From positions 1-64,000 of the forward strand of contig PALD01000027.1 in the NCBI GenBank assembly GCA_002710685.1: DNA of 64,000 nucleotides, in the 5' to 3' direction. A program made the translations under genes and the position numbers. The notes below the pieces were generated by a model that was given only the letters and a program-made list of their open reading frames with translations, did not search any database and was not told the origin of the DNA. Positions 43,701-53,493 of the stretch are shown here, one piece after another. Every line of letters begins with the position of its first letter. Positions within the stretch are counted from its first letter, which is position 1. The DNA is from Cytophagaceae bacterium (GTDB taxonomy: Bacteria; Bacteroidota; Bacteroidia; Flavobacteriales; Flavobacteriaceae).

Positions 43701-43849
43701 TAGGAAGGAACCTATTCTATATTTATAGGGATTCAAAAGACATCGACCCAGATTCCAGCATAGGTACAGGCCTTTCTGGGCAAGGTATTTCCTTGAACAA
43801 TGTTCCCACAATACGAAGCTTGGGGTTAAACCTGAACATCACTTTTTAA
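40757..43849 (+). CDS. SusC/RagA family TonB-linked outer-membrane transporter
   Basis: A 1030-residue SusC-type receptor. Signal peptide 1-22; carboxypeptidase-D-like domain about 25-100 (VTGTVTDAESGMPLPGVTV); TonB-box-like LDEVVVTALG at 103-112; plug domain about 120-240 (GVGSGSRIVIRGNNSLSGNN; VLKGPNAAALYGSRASNGVI); long barrel to the C-terminal SLGLNLNITF. It imports oligosaccharides into the periplasm with its SusD partner, whose gene starts 10 bases downstream. The 255-base AT-rich gap before it may carry its own promoter, although no clear TAnnTTTG was seen. The substrate is inferred to be GlcNAc-containing from the upstream genes. Confidence 0.95.
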   Translation: MARQLILLFGFLFLVSTQESKAQEQTVTGTVTDAESGMPLPGVTVIQKGTNNGTSTDFDGLFSISVPTDATLVFSMVGFTSKEAPVNGNSTIDINLEVNTESLDEVVVTALGLTREKKSLGYAVTELESEEINTVKDYNVASSLVGKVAGVTITQSGGVGSGSRIVIRGNNSLSGNNQALIVVDGIPIDASGSESGGSIYNSTPTGGGITDINPADIESLSVLKGPNAAALYGSRASNGVILITTKKGKMGSGLGLSINSNVSVEETMFLPKYQNTYGAGSNGGYYQDIANYGGSSWGPEMDGSQQLYYTGEQKAYSPQPDNIKDFFETGIKSINTISASKGGEDYSLRFSYTNNKTTSVIPNSDLLSHNFNLRGLLNLSDKLSIDSKATYFTQELNNRTNVGTEGIMAYVYTMPRNVAIDDLKKYKPSQYADPSMFESTYNVISYAGQNKSTGNPYWILNEDRNDERRDRFLGFAKIDYEFTDWLSAFIRVGGDVANVRSETIQNYGHHFFPTGRLNFSTAKYTELNSDFLFMIDKDITDKLNLNANIGGNLSKRTFETMSVSGSQFKIPEPPFLNNTNIQSSTHSPLGIKKVNSLYAAVNLAYDDFMYLDLTARNDWSSTLAKDNRSYFYPSASYSILVDRFIDPSKEFLNMFKLRASWAQVGGDTGVYQLYQTFSVPQDGYLGLTVLNGPTVKLKPDLKPETITSSEFGFETSFFGNRLYTDFSFYSIKNEDMIFNVPVAPATGYSFFKENIGEVENKGVEIMIGGKPIQTENFTWDVNLNFSRNKNKLVKLFDGLDSFSLNSLGTLTVQATVGGGIGDLYGSTWRTNENGERIVTSDGYPLATSGGERSLLGNSQPDWIGGITNTFTYKNLSLRFLVDARVGGEIYSATSSYLDAAGVSERTLQYRDGIVIDAVDAETGEPNTAGITGQQYWGAISGIDENYVYDQTNFRLRELALNYSFSSSLLDNTGINSASIGIIGRNLFYIYRDSKDIDPDSSIGTGLSGQGISLNNVPTIRSLGLNLNITF

Positions 43850-43859
43850 AAAAAATAAT

Positions 43860-45560
43860 ATGAAAAGATTTTATAAACCACTATTAGCGCTTTTTGCCAT
43901 CTTGATGACATCAGCATGCTCTGATTTTGAGGATATCAACGTCAATCCCAGTGCATTTGAAAGTGAACAAGTAAGTGCAAAGTTTTTCCTTACAGGAATA
44001 CAAATTGAACTCTATGCAGAAAACAGATACCCGTACTGGAGGGCTCAACTCATCCATGCTGACCGTTACGCTGGCCAGTTCACCTTTGGGTTTAACGGTT
44101 GCTGGTGGAACGATGGCTTAAGCTATAGCTACAACTCTGGGTACACCGATGCAACCTATGACTGGATGGCAGGATACATAGGAAAAATCAGTGTGTACAT
44201 GAACTTTGTAAAAGAAGGAGGAGATCTAGAAAATGAGTATTACTACGCACTAGGCCTTATCATGAAGGGGCTTTACTACCAGATGTATACAGATACCTTT
44301 GGCATGGTGCCGTATACTGAGGCACTCAATGCTGACATACTAACCCCTGCATTTGATTCTCAGGCCACCATCTATCAAGGTGTGATCAATGAACTTGATG
44401 AAGCAATGTCGATAATAGGCGATGCCACAGATACGGGAGCTGGGGTAGATTTACTTGCAGAAAATGATGTGTTTTATGGAGGTGACCTTCAAAAATGGAA
44501 AAAACTGGCGAATCAGCTCAAATTAAGGATGGCTCTGAGGGCACAGGGAGCCACCGGAGCTGATTTTGCCAATACTGCAATCACCGAGGCTTTTCAAGCA
44601 GATGTACTCACAACTGCTGATGAAAACGCACTCATGGAAAAAGACACTGAGATTGACCAGTTTGCAAACGCAGCGTATGGTGATGTATGGCACAACTTTG
44701 GCGGACTAGGATCAAAATGGACCGTTGGAAAAACCCTCATAGATTACTTAAGAAACAACAACGACCCCCGTTTAAGTGCTTATGCAAAACCCATACCAGG
44801 TGGTGAGGTAGTCTTTACCAAACCCACAGAAGGAGATGGCGCGGCGCTCTTTGACACTTATGTTGATTTCATATTGCAACAACTGGATGATGCAAGTGTA
44901 AACTATACCAGGACAGATGCTGCTGGCACGGTCACCGTTACCGTAGCAGACGACCAGGATTATTATGTAGGGCAGCCCACAAGGCTCAATGGTGAGATCA
45001 ACCCCCATGTAAAAAAAGAGCTTTTCTCAGAACCTGCTGACTGGGTCATCAACCCCAAGAACCAAGGACTTGAGATATTCCCGGAAATCGTGATGACAGC
45101 TGCAGAGGGCAACCTGCTCAAGGCCGAGGCCATCGTAAAAGGGCTCGCATCAGGTGATGCACAGGCATTCTATCAAGAAGGCCTACGCCAGGCAATGTTG
45201 ATGTGGAGGGTTGCAGAAGGTGACATTGACACCTTCCTTGCAACTGAGGACATGGCATTACTTAACGGCTCTGCCGAAGAAAACCTGGAAAAGATAGCAA
45301 TACAACGCTGGATTGCTGCCTATACAGATGGTTTTGAAGCATGGGCAATAGTGCGTGACACGGGCTACCCTGCCGAGCTTGCGGCAGGTGTTTCAGATTA
45401 TGACATCTATTCTGCGGGCACGCTCAATGGCAAGTACCCCCAGAGAATGCGCTATGGCAACAATGAGTACAATACCAATGGCGCACAACTGGACAAGGCC
45501 TTACAACAACAAGGAGCAGATGAACAGGCCACTACCCTTTGGTGGGCTAAAGGTGAGTGA
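43860..45560 (+). CDS. SusD/RagB family nutrient-binding lipoprotein
   Basis: A 566-residue lipoprotein (lipobox MTSACSD, Cys20) of the SusD-like_2 type. The helical TPR-like scaffold and the NVNPSAFESEQVSAKFFL start are typical. The C-terminal part contains the usual IAIQRWIAAYTDGFEAWAIV segment. It forms a lid on the SusC transporter encoded immediately upstream and captures glycan fragments on the cell surface. A strong terminator follows, closing this locus. Confidence 0.92.
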   Translation: MKRFYKPLLALFAILMTSACSDFEDINVNPSAFESEQVSAKFFLTGIQIELYAENRYPYWRAQLIHADRYAGQFTFGFNGCWWNDGLSYSYNSGYTDATYDWMAGYIGKISVYMNFVKEGGDLENEYYYALGLIMKGLYYQMYTDTFGMVPYTEALNADILTPAFDSQATIYQGVINELDEAMSIIGDATDTGAGVDLLAENDVFYGGDLQKWKKLANQLKLRMALRAQGATGADFANTAITEAFQADVLTTADENALMEKDTEIDQFANAAYGDVWHNFGGLGSKWTVGKTLIDYLRNNNDPRLSAYAKPIPGGEVVFTKPTEGDGAALFDTYVDFILQQLDDASVNYTRTDAAGTVTVTVADDQDYYVGQPTRLNGEINPHVKKELFSEPADWVINPKNQGLEIFPEIVMTAAEGNLLKAEAIVKGLASGDAQAFYQEGLRQAMLMWRVAEGDIDTFLATEDMALLNGSAEENLEKIAIQRWIAAYTDGFEAWAIVRDTGYPAELAAGVSDYDIYSAGTLNGKYPQRMRYGNNEYNTNGAQLDKALQQQGADEQATTLWWAKGE

Positions 45561-45587
45561 CATAGTATTTGAATTGGTGAATAAAGG

Positions 45588-45611
45588 GAGGGCTTCGTGC
45601 CCTCTTTTTTT
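45588..45611 (+). terminator. terminator after susD 1
   Basis: GAGGGC (45588-45593), loop TTCGT, GCCCTC (45599-45604), then seven T (45605-45611). The T run merges into the palindrome TTTTGGCTTAAAGCCAAAA, which begins at 45608. Confidence 0.85.
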
Positions 45612-45627
45612 GGCTTAAAGCCAAAAA
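45607..45627. repeat. palindrome of the GGCTTAAAGCC family
   Basis: The core TTTTGGCTTAAAGCCAAAA (45608-45626) extends one more T/A pair on each side. The same core occurs at 11981-11999, and a 20-base perfect form TTTTTGGCTTAAGCCAAAAA occurs inside imelysin 2 at 17364-17383. Here it overlaps the tail of a terminator. Confidence 0.7.
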
Positions 45628-45946
45628 CGAATTCTTATAAATAATTGTATATTTGCCCAAGAAATTTCGGTGCGAGAGCACTTTTTGGGCCAGACCCATA
45701 TATAAAAATGTTGTGTTGGCCACGTATGTGGCAGGTTTTGTAGTAAAAACCGATGAGAAGCTTTTCCACCAAATGGCGGAGAGGCTTTTTTGTTACACCA
45801 CTTCCTCGCTACCTTCAACGACTGCAATTAGTATCTTTGTGTTTGTTTTTCGCTTAAAGCGAAAAAAATATGGGCGCAGGTGCAGGAAATTTTTACCTGC
45901 CCTGAACGTTGTAGCCCCTACATCTTAAAAATGTGTAGATTACCAC
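45628..45946. other. leader of the PUL regulator with unexplained structured segment
   Basis: No credible gene. From about 45650 to 45805 the sequence shows local pairing (for example GGTTTT/AAAACC near 45735-45752) and a GGCGGAGAGG stretch whose complement resembles a tRNA-Ser 3' end, but no complete RNA gene. Then follow a TATCTTTG promoter box, a CGCTTAAAGCG palindrome and two small leader hairpins, including TGTAG (45910-45914) with CTACA (45918-45922). Confidence 0.4.
45832..45839 (+). promoter_or_regulatory. -7 promoter box of the triple-Y/LuxR regulator
   Basis: TATCTTTG matches TAnnTTTG and lies 107 bases before the start codon. Transcription would begin near the palindrome TTTTCGCTTAAAGCGAAAA (45847-45865), giving a structured leader of about 100 bases. 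No clear -33 element is seen. Confidence 0.35.
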
Positions 45947-48688
45947 ATGTTGAACATAAAGTCATTATATCATCTCTTTTTATTCTTTTTTGCGCTGACC
46001 ATTGCTGCCAGGGCACAGGAAATGATGCCCCCCATAAACAATTATGCCACTGAAGATTATGGCTCTGCCCGTCAAAACTGGGGCGTAAGCACTGATGATA
46101 ATGGTATTCTCTATGTAGCAAACAACGATGGGCTATTGCGTTTTGACGGCATGCGGTGGGACAAGTTCTACCTGCCCAACAAAACAATCATACGCTCTGT
46201 GCTAGCTTATAAAGAACGTATCTACACGGGGTCTTATGAAGAATTTGGTTATTGGAGCGCAGATGGTTATGGAGGGCTTGGGTACACATCGCTCAAGCAG
46301 CTCATTGATGGTAGTTATGACAATGAAGAATTCTGGCAGATCACGCCCTATAAGGACAAGATTGCTTTTAGGTCCTTTGGTCAAATATTTATCTATGATG
46401 GTGAAAAGATAGAAATATTCACTCCTAAATTCATCATCACGAGCATGCTTGCAGATAGAGACCGTTTACTGGTGGGGTCAAACAATGGGGGGCTCTATGA
46501 ATTTAATGGCAAGGGCTTTGACCTCCTTGCCCAAAAAAATGAAGATTCGGTCATTACCATTGTAAACCTTAACGGTGAAATACTTGTGGGGACGAGGTTC
46601 AGCGGAATCTTTTCTGTAAAAAACGGGGCCAGGGAAAAATGGGGCACAGATGAACTGAGGGATTTTCTGGTCACCAACGAGCTCAATAAAATGGTGAGCT
46701 TCAAGAAGCACATGTTGATCATGGGCACGGTCAAGGGTGGCCTGGTCTATTATGACTTGAACAATAAAACCTTTAAGAACCACCATAGAAAGAACGGCCT
46801 GCTCAACAATACCGTGCTTTCACTGGAGACGCATGGCAATCAATTGTGGGCCGGGCTTGACAACGGTATTGCGGAGGTAAGGCCAGATTCTCCCATCAAG
46901 TACTACATTGATTATAGTGGTGAACTGGGTGCTGTTTATGACATCGTCCCTTTTAAGGACAAACTATACCTGGGGACCAATACCGGTGTGCATAGTCTTG
47001 ATGGCAACAACCTAGAATTTATACAGGGCAGTCAGGGCCAAGTATGGAACCTTGAAAAGATAAACGATAGGCTCATTGTAAACCACAATAGGGGCGTCTA
47101 TGAAATAAGGGATGACAAGCTTTCTCAAATTTCGCTGAAAAGCGGGAGCTATAACCTTACCAAGATTGAAGGCACCCAAAACCTATACCTCAACCCCACC
47201 TACAATGGCATCTTCATAATGACCGATAGTGCGGGCATAAAAGAAAAAAAACGCCTCAAGGACCTTGAAATCCCCGTAAACAAGATTCTTTTTGAAAGCA
47301 GCACGGTCTTCTGGGCATCACATCCATACAATGGGTTGTATAGGGTAACCCTTGATGACCTGGAGACAGGCAACATCAACAATCTTTCTAAAGACACCCT
47401 ATTTACGGCCTATCGCACATCGATACATAAAATAAAGAACGACATTTCTTTTTATAATGACGGCAAATGGTATAAATACAATGCTATTAAAAACAAGATT
47501 GAACCCTTTAAAGAGCTGGGCCGTCTCAAAAATTATGGATTGCTCAATGAAGATGGTAAATATTATTGGTTCAAGAACCGTAAGGGCAAGGGCATGATCA
47601 TCACAGATTTTGCAAAAGATAGCATGTACCTTGTAGAACCCTTGCTGGAAAACCGCATGATAAACAATTATGATAAGGTTATCCCCATTAACGACAGTAT
47701 TGCACTAGCAACAATGAACGAGGGCTTTGCCTCCATCAATTATAAACAGTTGCTCAACCAGATTGACACCACGGCATCACCAGCACCATTATTACGCGAG
47801 ATTAGTGATAGTGAAAACAAACACATGGTGAACACAGATCAGTTTAAAATAGAGTACAAGAACAGTACAAATTTTGATATAAAGGTTTCACCTGCCCACC
47901 CTGACCAAAAAATATTTTATTATGAACTCTCCAACGGTGAAACTGGATATCTAGATAATGGCGAACTACACCTCAACAAACTGGCTTCGGGCAAATATGC
48001 CATTAATATCTATGCTCTGTCCTCAACAACAAATAAAAAAGGACTGCCCCTTACCTTTTCATTTACCATTTTAAGGCCATGGTACACGAGCACGACGATG
48101 ATTTTAATCTATGGCTCAATCATCCTGCTTTCCATCTATATTGTCTTTTTAATCAATAAGCGCAAACTTAACAGGCACCGCACTGAGGTTGAACAAAAAT
48201 TGATGAAAGAACAAGAAAGGAAGACCCAGTTAGCAGAGCATAACCGTCTCATGGACGAAATAAAGAACAAGAGAAAAGAACTGGCAAACTCCACCTTTCA
48301 AGCCGCAAAAAGAAACCGCACGCTCATCGAGATTAAGAATGAACTTGATGATATAGCAAATAGGCAGGAAAACAAATACAAGATCAAAAACCTAAAATCA
48401 AAGATAAATCACGTACTTGAAGGTAGGGATAACTGGAAGGTATTTGAAGAAAATTTTAATGAGTTGCATGATGATTTCTTTCATGACCTCCTGAAAAAAT
48501 ATCCAAAACTGAGTACAAAAGACCTTAAGTTATGTGCCTATCTCAAAATGAATTTAAGCTCTAAGGAGATTGCACCGCTCATGTCAATTTCGGTAAGGGG
48601 AGTAGAAATACACAGGTACCGGCTACGCAAAAAGCTTCAGCTGGATTCTAATGAAAACTTATCAAAATTTCTAATAACAAATTATTAA
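45947..48688 (+). CDS. triple-Y/LuxR one-component sensor-regulator with beta-propeller
   Basis: A 913-residue membrane regulator. A signal peptide (about 1-24) is followed by a long periplasmic propeller of two-component-regulator-propeller repeats (about 40-640; for example GVSTDDNGILYVANNDGLLR, then LWAGLDNGIAEV), a Y_Y_Y domain (about 640-700), one membrane helix (MILIYGSIILLSIYIVFLIN), a coiled coil (about 735-800) and a C-terminal LuxR-type HTH (LSTKDLKLCAYLKMNLSSKE and IAPLMSISVRGVEIHRYRLR). There is no kinase or receiver domain, so signal passes directly from periplasm to DNA, as in SusR-like or triple-Y regulators. It precedes a susC gene and probably controls the locus to its right. 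Confidence 0.88.
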   Translation: MLNIKSLYHLFLFFFALTIAARAQEMMPPINNYATEDYGSARQNWGVSTDDNGILYVANNDGLLRFDGMRWDKFYLPNKTIIRSVLAYKERIYTGSYEEFGYWSADGYGGLGYTSLKQLIDGSYDNEEFWQITPYKDKIAFRSFGQIFIYDGEKIEIFTPKFIITSMLADRDRLLVGSNNGGLYEFNGKGFDLLAQKNEDSVITIVNLNGEILVGTRFSGIFSVKNGAREKWGTDELRDFLVTNELNKMVSFKKHMLIMGTVKGGLVYYDLNNKTFKNHHRKNGLLNNTVLSLETHGNQLWAGLDNGIAEVRPDSPIKYYIDYSGELGAVYDIVPFKDKLYLGTNTGVHSLDGNNLEFIQGSQGQVWNLEKINDRLIVNHNRGVYEIRDDKLSQISLKSGSYNLTKIEGTQNLYLNPTYNGIFIMTDSAGIKEKKRLKDLEIPVNKILFESSTVFWASHPYNGLYRVTLDDLETGNINNLSKDTLFTAYRTSIHKIKNDISFYNDGKWYKYNAIKNKIEPFKELGRLKNYGLLNEDGKYYWFKNRKGKGMIITDFAKDSMYLVEPLLENRMINNYDKVIPINDSIALATMNEGFASINYKQLLNQIDTTASPAPLLREISDSENKHMVNTDQFKIEYKNSTNFDIKVSPAHPDQKIFYYELSNGETGYLDNGELHLNKLASGKYAINIYALSSTTNKKGLPLTFSFTILRPWYTSTTMILIYGSIILLSIYIVFLINKRKLNRHRTEVEQKLMKEQERKTQLAEHNRLMDEIKNKRKELANSTFQAAKRNRTLIEIKNELDDIANRQENKYKIKNLKSKINHVLEGRDNWKVFEENFNELHDDFFHDLLKKYPKLSTKDLKLCAYLKMNLSSKEIAPLMSISVRGVEIHRYRLRKKLQLDSNENLSKFLITNY

Positions 48689-48911
48689 CCTCAATTACTT
48701 CAAAGGTTAATTTAACACAATTTTACTACATCAAAGATACATCAACCATCGTATTCGAAAACGTTGTAATTAATTTTTAATATTATTAATTACTTGATTA
48801 TCAATAAATTGATTTAAAATTAACATTTTGATGTAATAGTTATGTAATAACATGCGCGTTTCTAACTGATAAATTAGCTCCTCAAAACAAAATTTATTCA
48901 AATCAGCGCAT

Positions 48912-49619
48912 ATGAAATCAAAAATTAGCCTACTGGTTCTGCTTACTTTAACGTTTGCGAACATTTGGGCTCAGGACACTAGGACCGTTACAGGTACAGT
49001 AACTGATTCCAGAGATGTTCCGCTTCCCGGAGCAGAACTTAAAGTGGTTGACAAACCCACCTATACCGTGACAGATTTTGACGGTAATTTCTCCCTAGAG
49101 GTAGAAACAGGTGATGTAGTCAATATAAACTATCTAGGTTTTCAAGACTTTACCCTTACTATTACTGACCAGGACAGCTATAACATAGTACTGGAAGATC
49201 AGGCTTCTGAACTGGATGAAGTAGTTGTCGTGGGTTATGGTACACAGAAAAAAAGAGACCTTACGGGGTCAATTGCCACGGTAGATGCTGAAGAAATTCA
49301 AAAAACACCTACCGCTAACGTGATGCAGTCCATGCAGGGCAAGGTTCCCGGTGTACAGGTCATATCATCTGGTTCTCCTGGTGCTTCACCCACGGTTAGG
49401 ATAAGGGGACTGGGCACCTATGACGCTGGCAACGCAAACGTTCTTTATGTTGTGGATGGTGCCTTTTATTCAAACATTGACTTCCTGGATACCAAGGACA
49501 TAAAATCCATCAACGTGCTCAAGGATGCATCTTCTTCTGCAATCTATATGGTGTACGTGCCGCAAACGGCGTTGTTATCATTGAGACCAAGTCTGGTAAA
49601 CGAAATCAAAAACCGGTGA
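48912..49619 (+). pseudogene. SusC 2, N-terminal part (frameshifted)
   Basis: A 235-residue frame holding the signal peptide (1-21), the carboxypeptidase-like domain (VTGTVTDSRDVPLPGAELKV), the LDEVVVVGYGTQKKRDLTGS TonB-box region and most of the plug. It goes wrong after SSSAIY: the normal family sequence GVRAANGVVIIETKSGK is present in the DNA but in another phase. The cause is an extra AT in CTATATGG at 49544-49551, where CTATGG would keep the frame. The garbled end is MVYVPQTALLSLRPS and a stop. The second part continues at 49616. Joined, they would make about 1,005 residues. Confidence 0.88.
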
Positions 49620-51928
49620 TAGAATATGATGGTTACACCGGGGTGCAAGTAGCTCAAGATGTAGTGAAAATGGCAAATGCAGAGCAGTTTACCACCATGG
49701 CTTATGAGTCTGGTTCAACGGCAGATGTTCAATACATCCTTAATGCCATGCAACGCTATGGACGCAGCCGTGTAAACCCTAATATTCCAGATGTAAATAC
49801 AGACTGGTATGATGAGATTTTAAGGGAGGGCCTTATCCAGAGCCACAGCATCAATGTTTCGGGCGGGGCCGAAAAAGTCTCTTATTCAGTAGGTGCAAAC
49901 TACCTTTCTCAAGAAGGGGTGCTTGATATGAAAAATGAATATGAGCGTTTCAACATACGTTCTAAGGTTGATGTAGATATCACTGACAATATGAAGATAG
50001 GTGTTAGCAGTATTTTCAGTAATGCCACAAAATACGACCCGGAGAATTCAGCATGGTTCAAGGCATATTTTGCAGTGCCCATCATGCCCGTCATTGATGA
50101 GCAGAATACCGCGGCCGCCCCACATCAATTTTCAAATGCGCAATTACTGGGCTATAGAGGTACCCAGAATCCTTTTCCAGACATGGTTTACAATAGCAAT
50201 AAATTGAAAATCAGAAAAATGCTGAGCAATATTTATTTTTCTGCTGACCTGATTCCTGATAAACTAACCTTCAAGACTTCGTATAGCCACGATTTTTCAA
50301 CGCTTGAAGAACATTACGTAAACCTACCCTACACATTGGGCAACAGCGTACAGCAAATCTCAAGCATTAAAAGGGCACAGAATAACTATTCTAACCAGTA
50401 CTGGGACAACACCTTGACATATCAAGATAGTTTTGGTGACCATAACCTTACATTACTTGCAGGACATTCTTACAGGGATGAGGCTGCCAATAACTTTAGC
50501 GCAACCGGTACGGATATCGCAGGCATACAACTTGAAACCAGCCAGTACCTTGATTTTGCTGATCCCTTGTCATTTAATGACAACGTAGATGAAAATGCAA
50601 AAAGATACTACGGGCTTTCTTTCTTTGGCAGGGCTGCGTATAACTATAAGAACAAATATCTTTTGTATGGTACCTTGCGCTATGATGGTTCTTCAAAATT
50701 CTCAAAAGACCCATGGGGGCTCTTCCCTTCGGTAGGCCTGGGATGGGTAGCATCTGATGAAGAATTTTTACAGGATGTTAGCTGGATCGACTTTCTTAAA
50801 TTTCGCGCAAGCTACGGTAAGCTAGGTAATGACAATGTTGCCGCCAGCTCTGGTTCTAACACCATTACCCCTGTAAATGCTATTTTTGGTAGCAGTGCCT
50901 ACACAGGTTTCACCTCTACCTCTGCGTTTAATGATAACGTATGGGAGCTTATTGAGGAAAAGAACTTTGGTATTGATTTAAATACCTTGAGCGACCGACT
51001 CTCACTTACAGCAGATTATTATATACGGGATACCAAAGATGCCATTCTACCCATTACCATACCAGTGATCAACATAACATTGGGTCAAAATGCGGGAACT
51101 ATAAGAAACAAGGGGCTTGAGGTTTCACTGGGGTGGAATGACAACATAGGTGACGACTTTACCTACAATGTGGGCTTTAACTTCAACACCATCAAGAACG
51201 AGACCATCGCCATCAACAATAATGAAGGGTATATAGACTCAGGTTCAGCAGAATTTAGGCAACGTACCATCATAGGCGAACCATTACAGGCTTTTTATGG
51301 CCTTGAAGTAGTGGGAGTCTATCAAAACCAGGCACAGGTGGACGCTGATCCTTTTGCAACTAATCAACCCGAAGCAAATCTCGTGCCCGGCGACCTGATA
51401 TTTAAAGATCAAAACGGTGACGGCTTCATCAATGCAGATGACCGCGTGGTGCTGGGCTCATTCTTGCCTAATTTTACCTATGGCGGTAACATAGGCTTTA
51501 CCTATAAAGCCTTTGATTTTTCACTCAATTTTTACGGTCAGGCCGGAAACAAGATCCTGAACAGGAGAAGGGGTGAAGTAATCTTTACCAACGATACAAA
51601 CATGGATGCTGACCTTGCCATAAACAGATGGCATGGTGAAGGGACCTCAAACAGCTACCCATCTTCAGCAGGGCTTAGAAAATCCTGGAACCAGCAATTA
51701 AGTGACTTCTTTATAGAAGATGGTGACTTCTTCAGGATTCAAAACTTTCAATTAGGATACACCATAGATTCTCCCAACCTGCCCACCACGAGGTTCTATT
51801 TGACGGCAGATAGGCCATTAACGGTGTTCAATTACAATGGGTTTACCCCTGAGATCCCCGACGGGATTGACAGGCAGACATACCCTATTCCTGCAGTGTA
51901 CACTTTAGGTATAAATGTTAAAATATAA
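49616..51928 (+). pseudogene. SusC 2, C-terminal barrel part (frameshifted)
   Basis: A 770-residue frame from VIEYDGYTGVQV to the C-terminal YTLGINVKI, covering the end of the plug and the outer-membrane barrel. It overlaps the end of the N-terminal part by four bases. It has no signal peptide or plug start of its own, so it cannot be exported alone. Everything downstream (barrel strands, the FKDQNGDGFINADDR calcium-like loop at about 597-611) is intact, and the susD partner follows after 11 bases. This points to a recent lesion or a sequencing error. Confidence 0.88.
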
Positions 51929-51939
51929 AAACTTGCAAT

Positions 51940-53472
51940 ATGAAAAATAGTATTAAAATTATATGTGCGGTCGCCACCCTTTCAATGGCATTGGCATGTA
52001 CTGACCAGCTTGAGGAGAGGTCTGGCCAATTGAATGCCGGAGACCTGGACTACACAGATTCTGATGACATGATTTCTCCGCTCATCGGGGCGTACAATAT
52101 TTTTGCGACCCGTGGATGGGAAGAGCCCCTTTTGCTTTCAGTAAGGGGAGATGATGTAAATGCAGGTGGACTGGGAGACCAGCAGCCCTTTTCTGACACT
52201 GATATGTTCACGTACAATTACACCTACTGGATGTATAACTCCTTATGGAACCTTCACACAAGTGACATTATAAGTTTAAACACCGCCATAGTACAGATCA
52301 ACAGGTATAGGGAGTTTCTATCCACAGGCGAAGAAGCATTGGCAGATCAATACATTGCCGAGATCAAGGTGCTTCGGGCGTGGTTGCAACTTAACCTTAC
52401 AAGGACATGGGGAGATGTCTTCATCTATCAAACAAACAATCCCGCCCAGGAAATTGAGGAAAATGGACTTTCGTCGAAAGAAGAAGTACTGCAATTTATC
52501 TCTGATGATATGGATGATGCCATACAGTACCTTCCTATGCTCAGGCCCAATGAAAGAACTGACCTTCCAGGAGGTGTTACCGCTTATACGGCTTATGCAA
52601 TAAAGGCCATGGCTAATCTAGAGCTAGGCAATTACCAGGCCGTGGCTGATGCCGCGGGAGCAGTAATAAGCTCAAACAGGTTCTCGCTCTATCCTGATTT
52701 TTATGAACTCTTTAAAAAGCCGGGAGAACTCAGCAATGAGAGCCTTTTAGAAATGCAATTTGATGAACTGGGTGGTGATACAGGTGGAGTATTTTACCAT
52801 CTATATGCCCCTTTTGGCCCCACATCATGGACTCCGGCCAGGGAAAATGCTTCACCTGGATGGGGCTTTTTTGAACCCAGCATGAAGTTCATAGAATTCA
52901 TGCTTGACAGGGATGAGACCATACGCCTTGAGACCAGTGTGCTGTTTACAGACCGTGGTATTGCAGAGCTTCAGGCTGATGGATATACAGACCTTCCTTC
53001 TTTTGTATCAAATACCACAAGGGATGGTGATGTGATAAACGACTATGCCAGGGCACTTTTTGCAAGTGGAAAGAACTACCTGCCCTCAATACAATTGACC
53101 GATCAAAAAAATGATTATGGCGCTGGTAAAAACTACCTGGTAATACGCTATCCAGAAGTATTGTTAATGTATGCCGAAGCGCTTACCCGCGGTGCCAGCG
53201 GTACAGGAATGTCTGCTGATGCTGCAGTAAACCTAGTTAGGTCTCGTGCAGGACTCTCAAATATTTCAGGTGTGACCACAGACCAGGTACTCGATGAAAA
53301 GTTTGCCGAACTTGGTCTTGAATGGGGTATCCGTTATTATGACATGATACGCCTGGATAAATATGATGAACTAAGTTATGACGGGCGCACCTTTAGTGCT
53401 GCTGATGAATACCTACCGTATCCACAGGCACAAATCGATGCAATCCCTGAACTTTCTCAGGGAGCAAACTAA
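51940..53472 (+). CDS. SusD/RagB family nutrient-binding lipoprotein
   Basis: A 510-residue lipoprotein (lipobox ALACTD, Cys20) with the typical SusD layout: an N-terminal SusD-like_3 region (about 30-200, with LRAWLQLNLTRTWGDV), and the C-terminal RagB/SusD domain ending in RYYDMIRLDKYDELSY and a YPYPQAQIDA-like PIP motif. It should bind glycan at the cell surface as partner of the frameshifted SusC 2. It is 11 bases after that gene and 21 bases before the LamG lipoprotein, in one unit. Confidence 0.93.
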   Translation: MKNSIKIICAVATLSMALACTDQLEERSGQLNAGDLDYTDSDDMISPLIGAYNIFATRGWEEPLLLSVRGDDVNAGGLGDQQPFSDTDMFTYNYTYWMYNSLWNLHTSDIISLNTAIVQINRYREFLSTGEEALADQYIAEIKVLRAWLQLNLTRTWGDVFIYQTNNPAQEIEENGLSSKEEVLQFISDDMDDAIQYLPMLRPNERTDLPGGVTAYTAYAIKAMANLELGNYQAVADAAGAVISSNRFSLYPDFYELFKKPGELSNESLLEMQFDELGGDTGGVFYHLYAPFGPTSWTPARENASPGWGFFEPSMKFIEFMLDRDETIRLETSVLFTDRGIAELQADGYTDLPSFVSNTTRDGDVINDYARALFASGKNYLPSIQLTDQKNDYGAGKNYLVIRYPEVLLMYAEALTRGASGTGMSADAAVNLVRSRAGLSNISGVTTDQVLDEKFAELGLEWGIRYYDMIRLDKYDELSYDGRTFSAADEYLPYPQAQIDAIPELSQGAN

Positions 53473-53493
53473 TCACTTTAATAGAACTAGGAC

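Noticed and set aside
45653..45928. 91-residue plus-strand frame before the PUL regulator
   Set aside because: It reads through a promoter box, palindromes and hairpins, and its end is low-complexity; no protein family is recognised.
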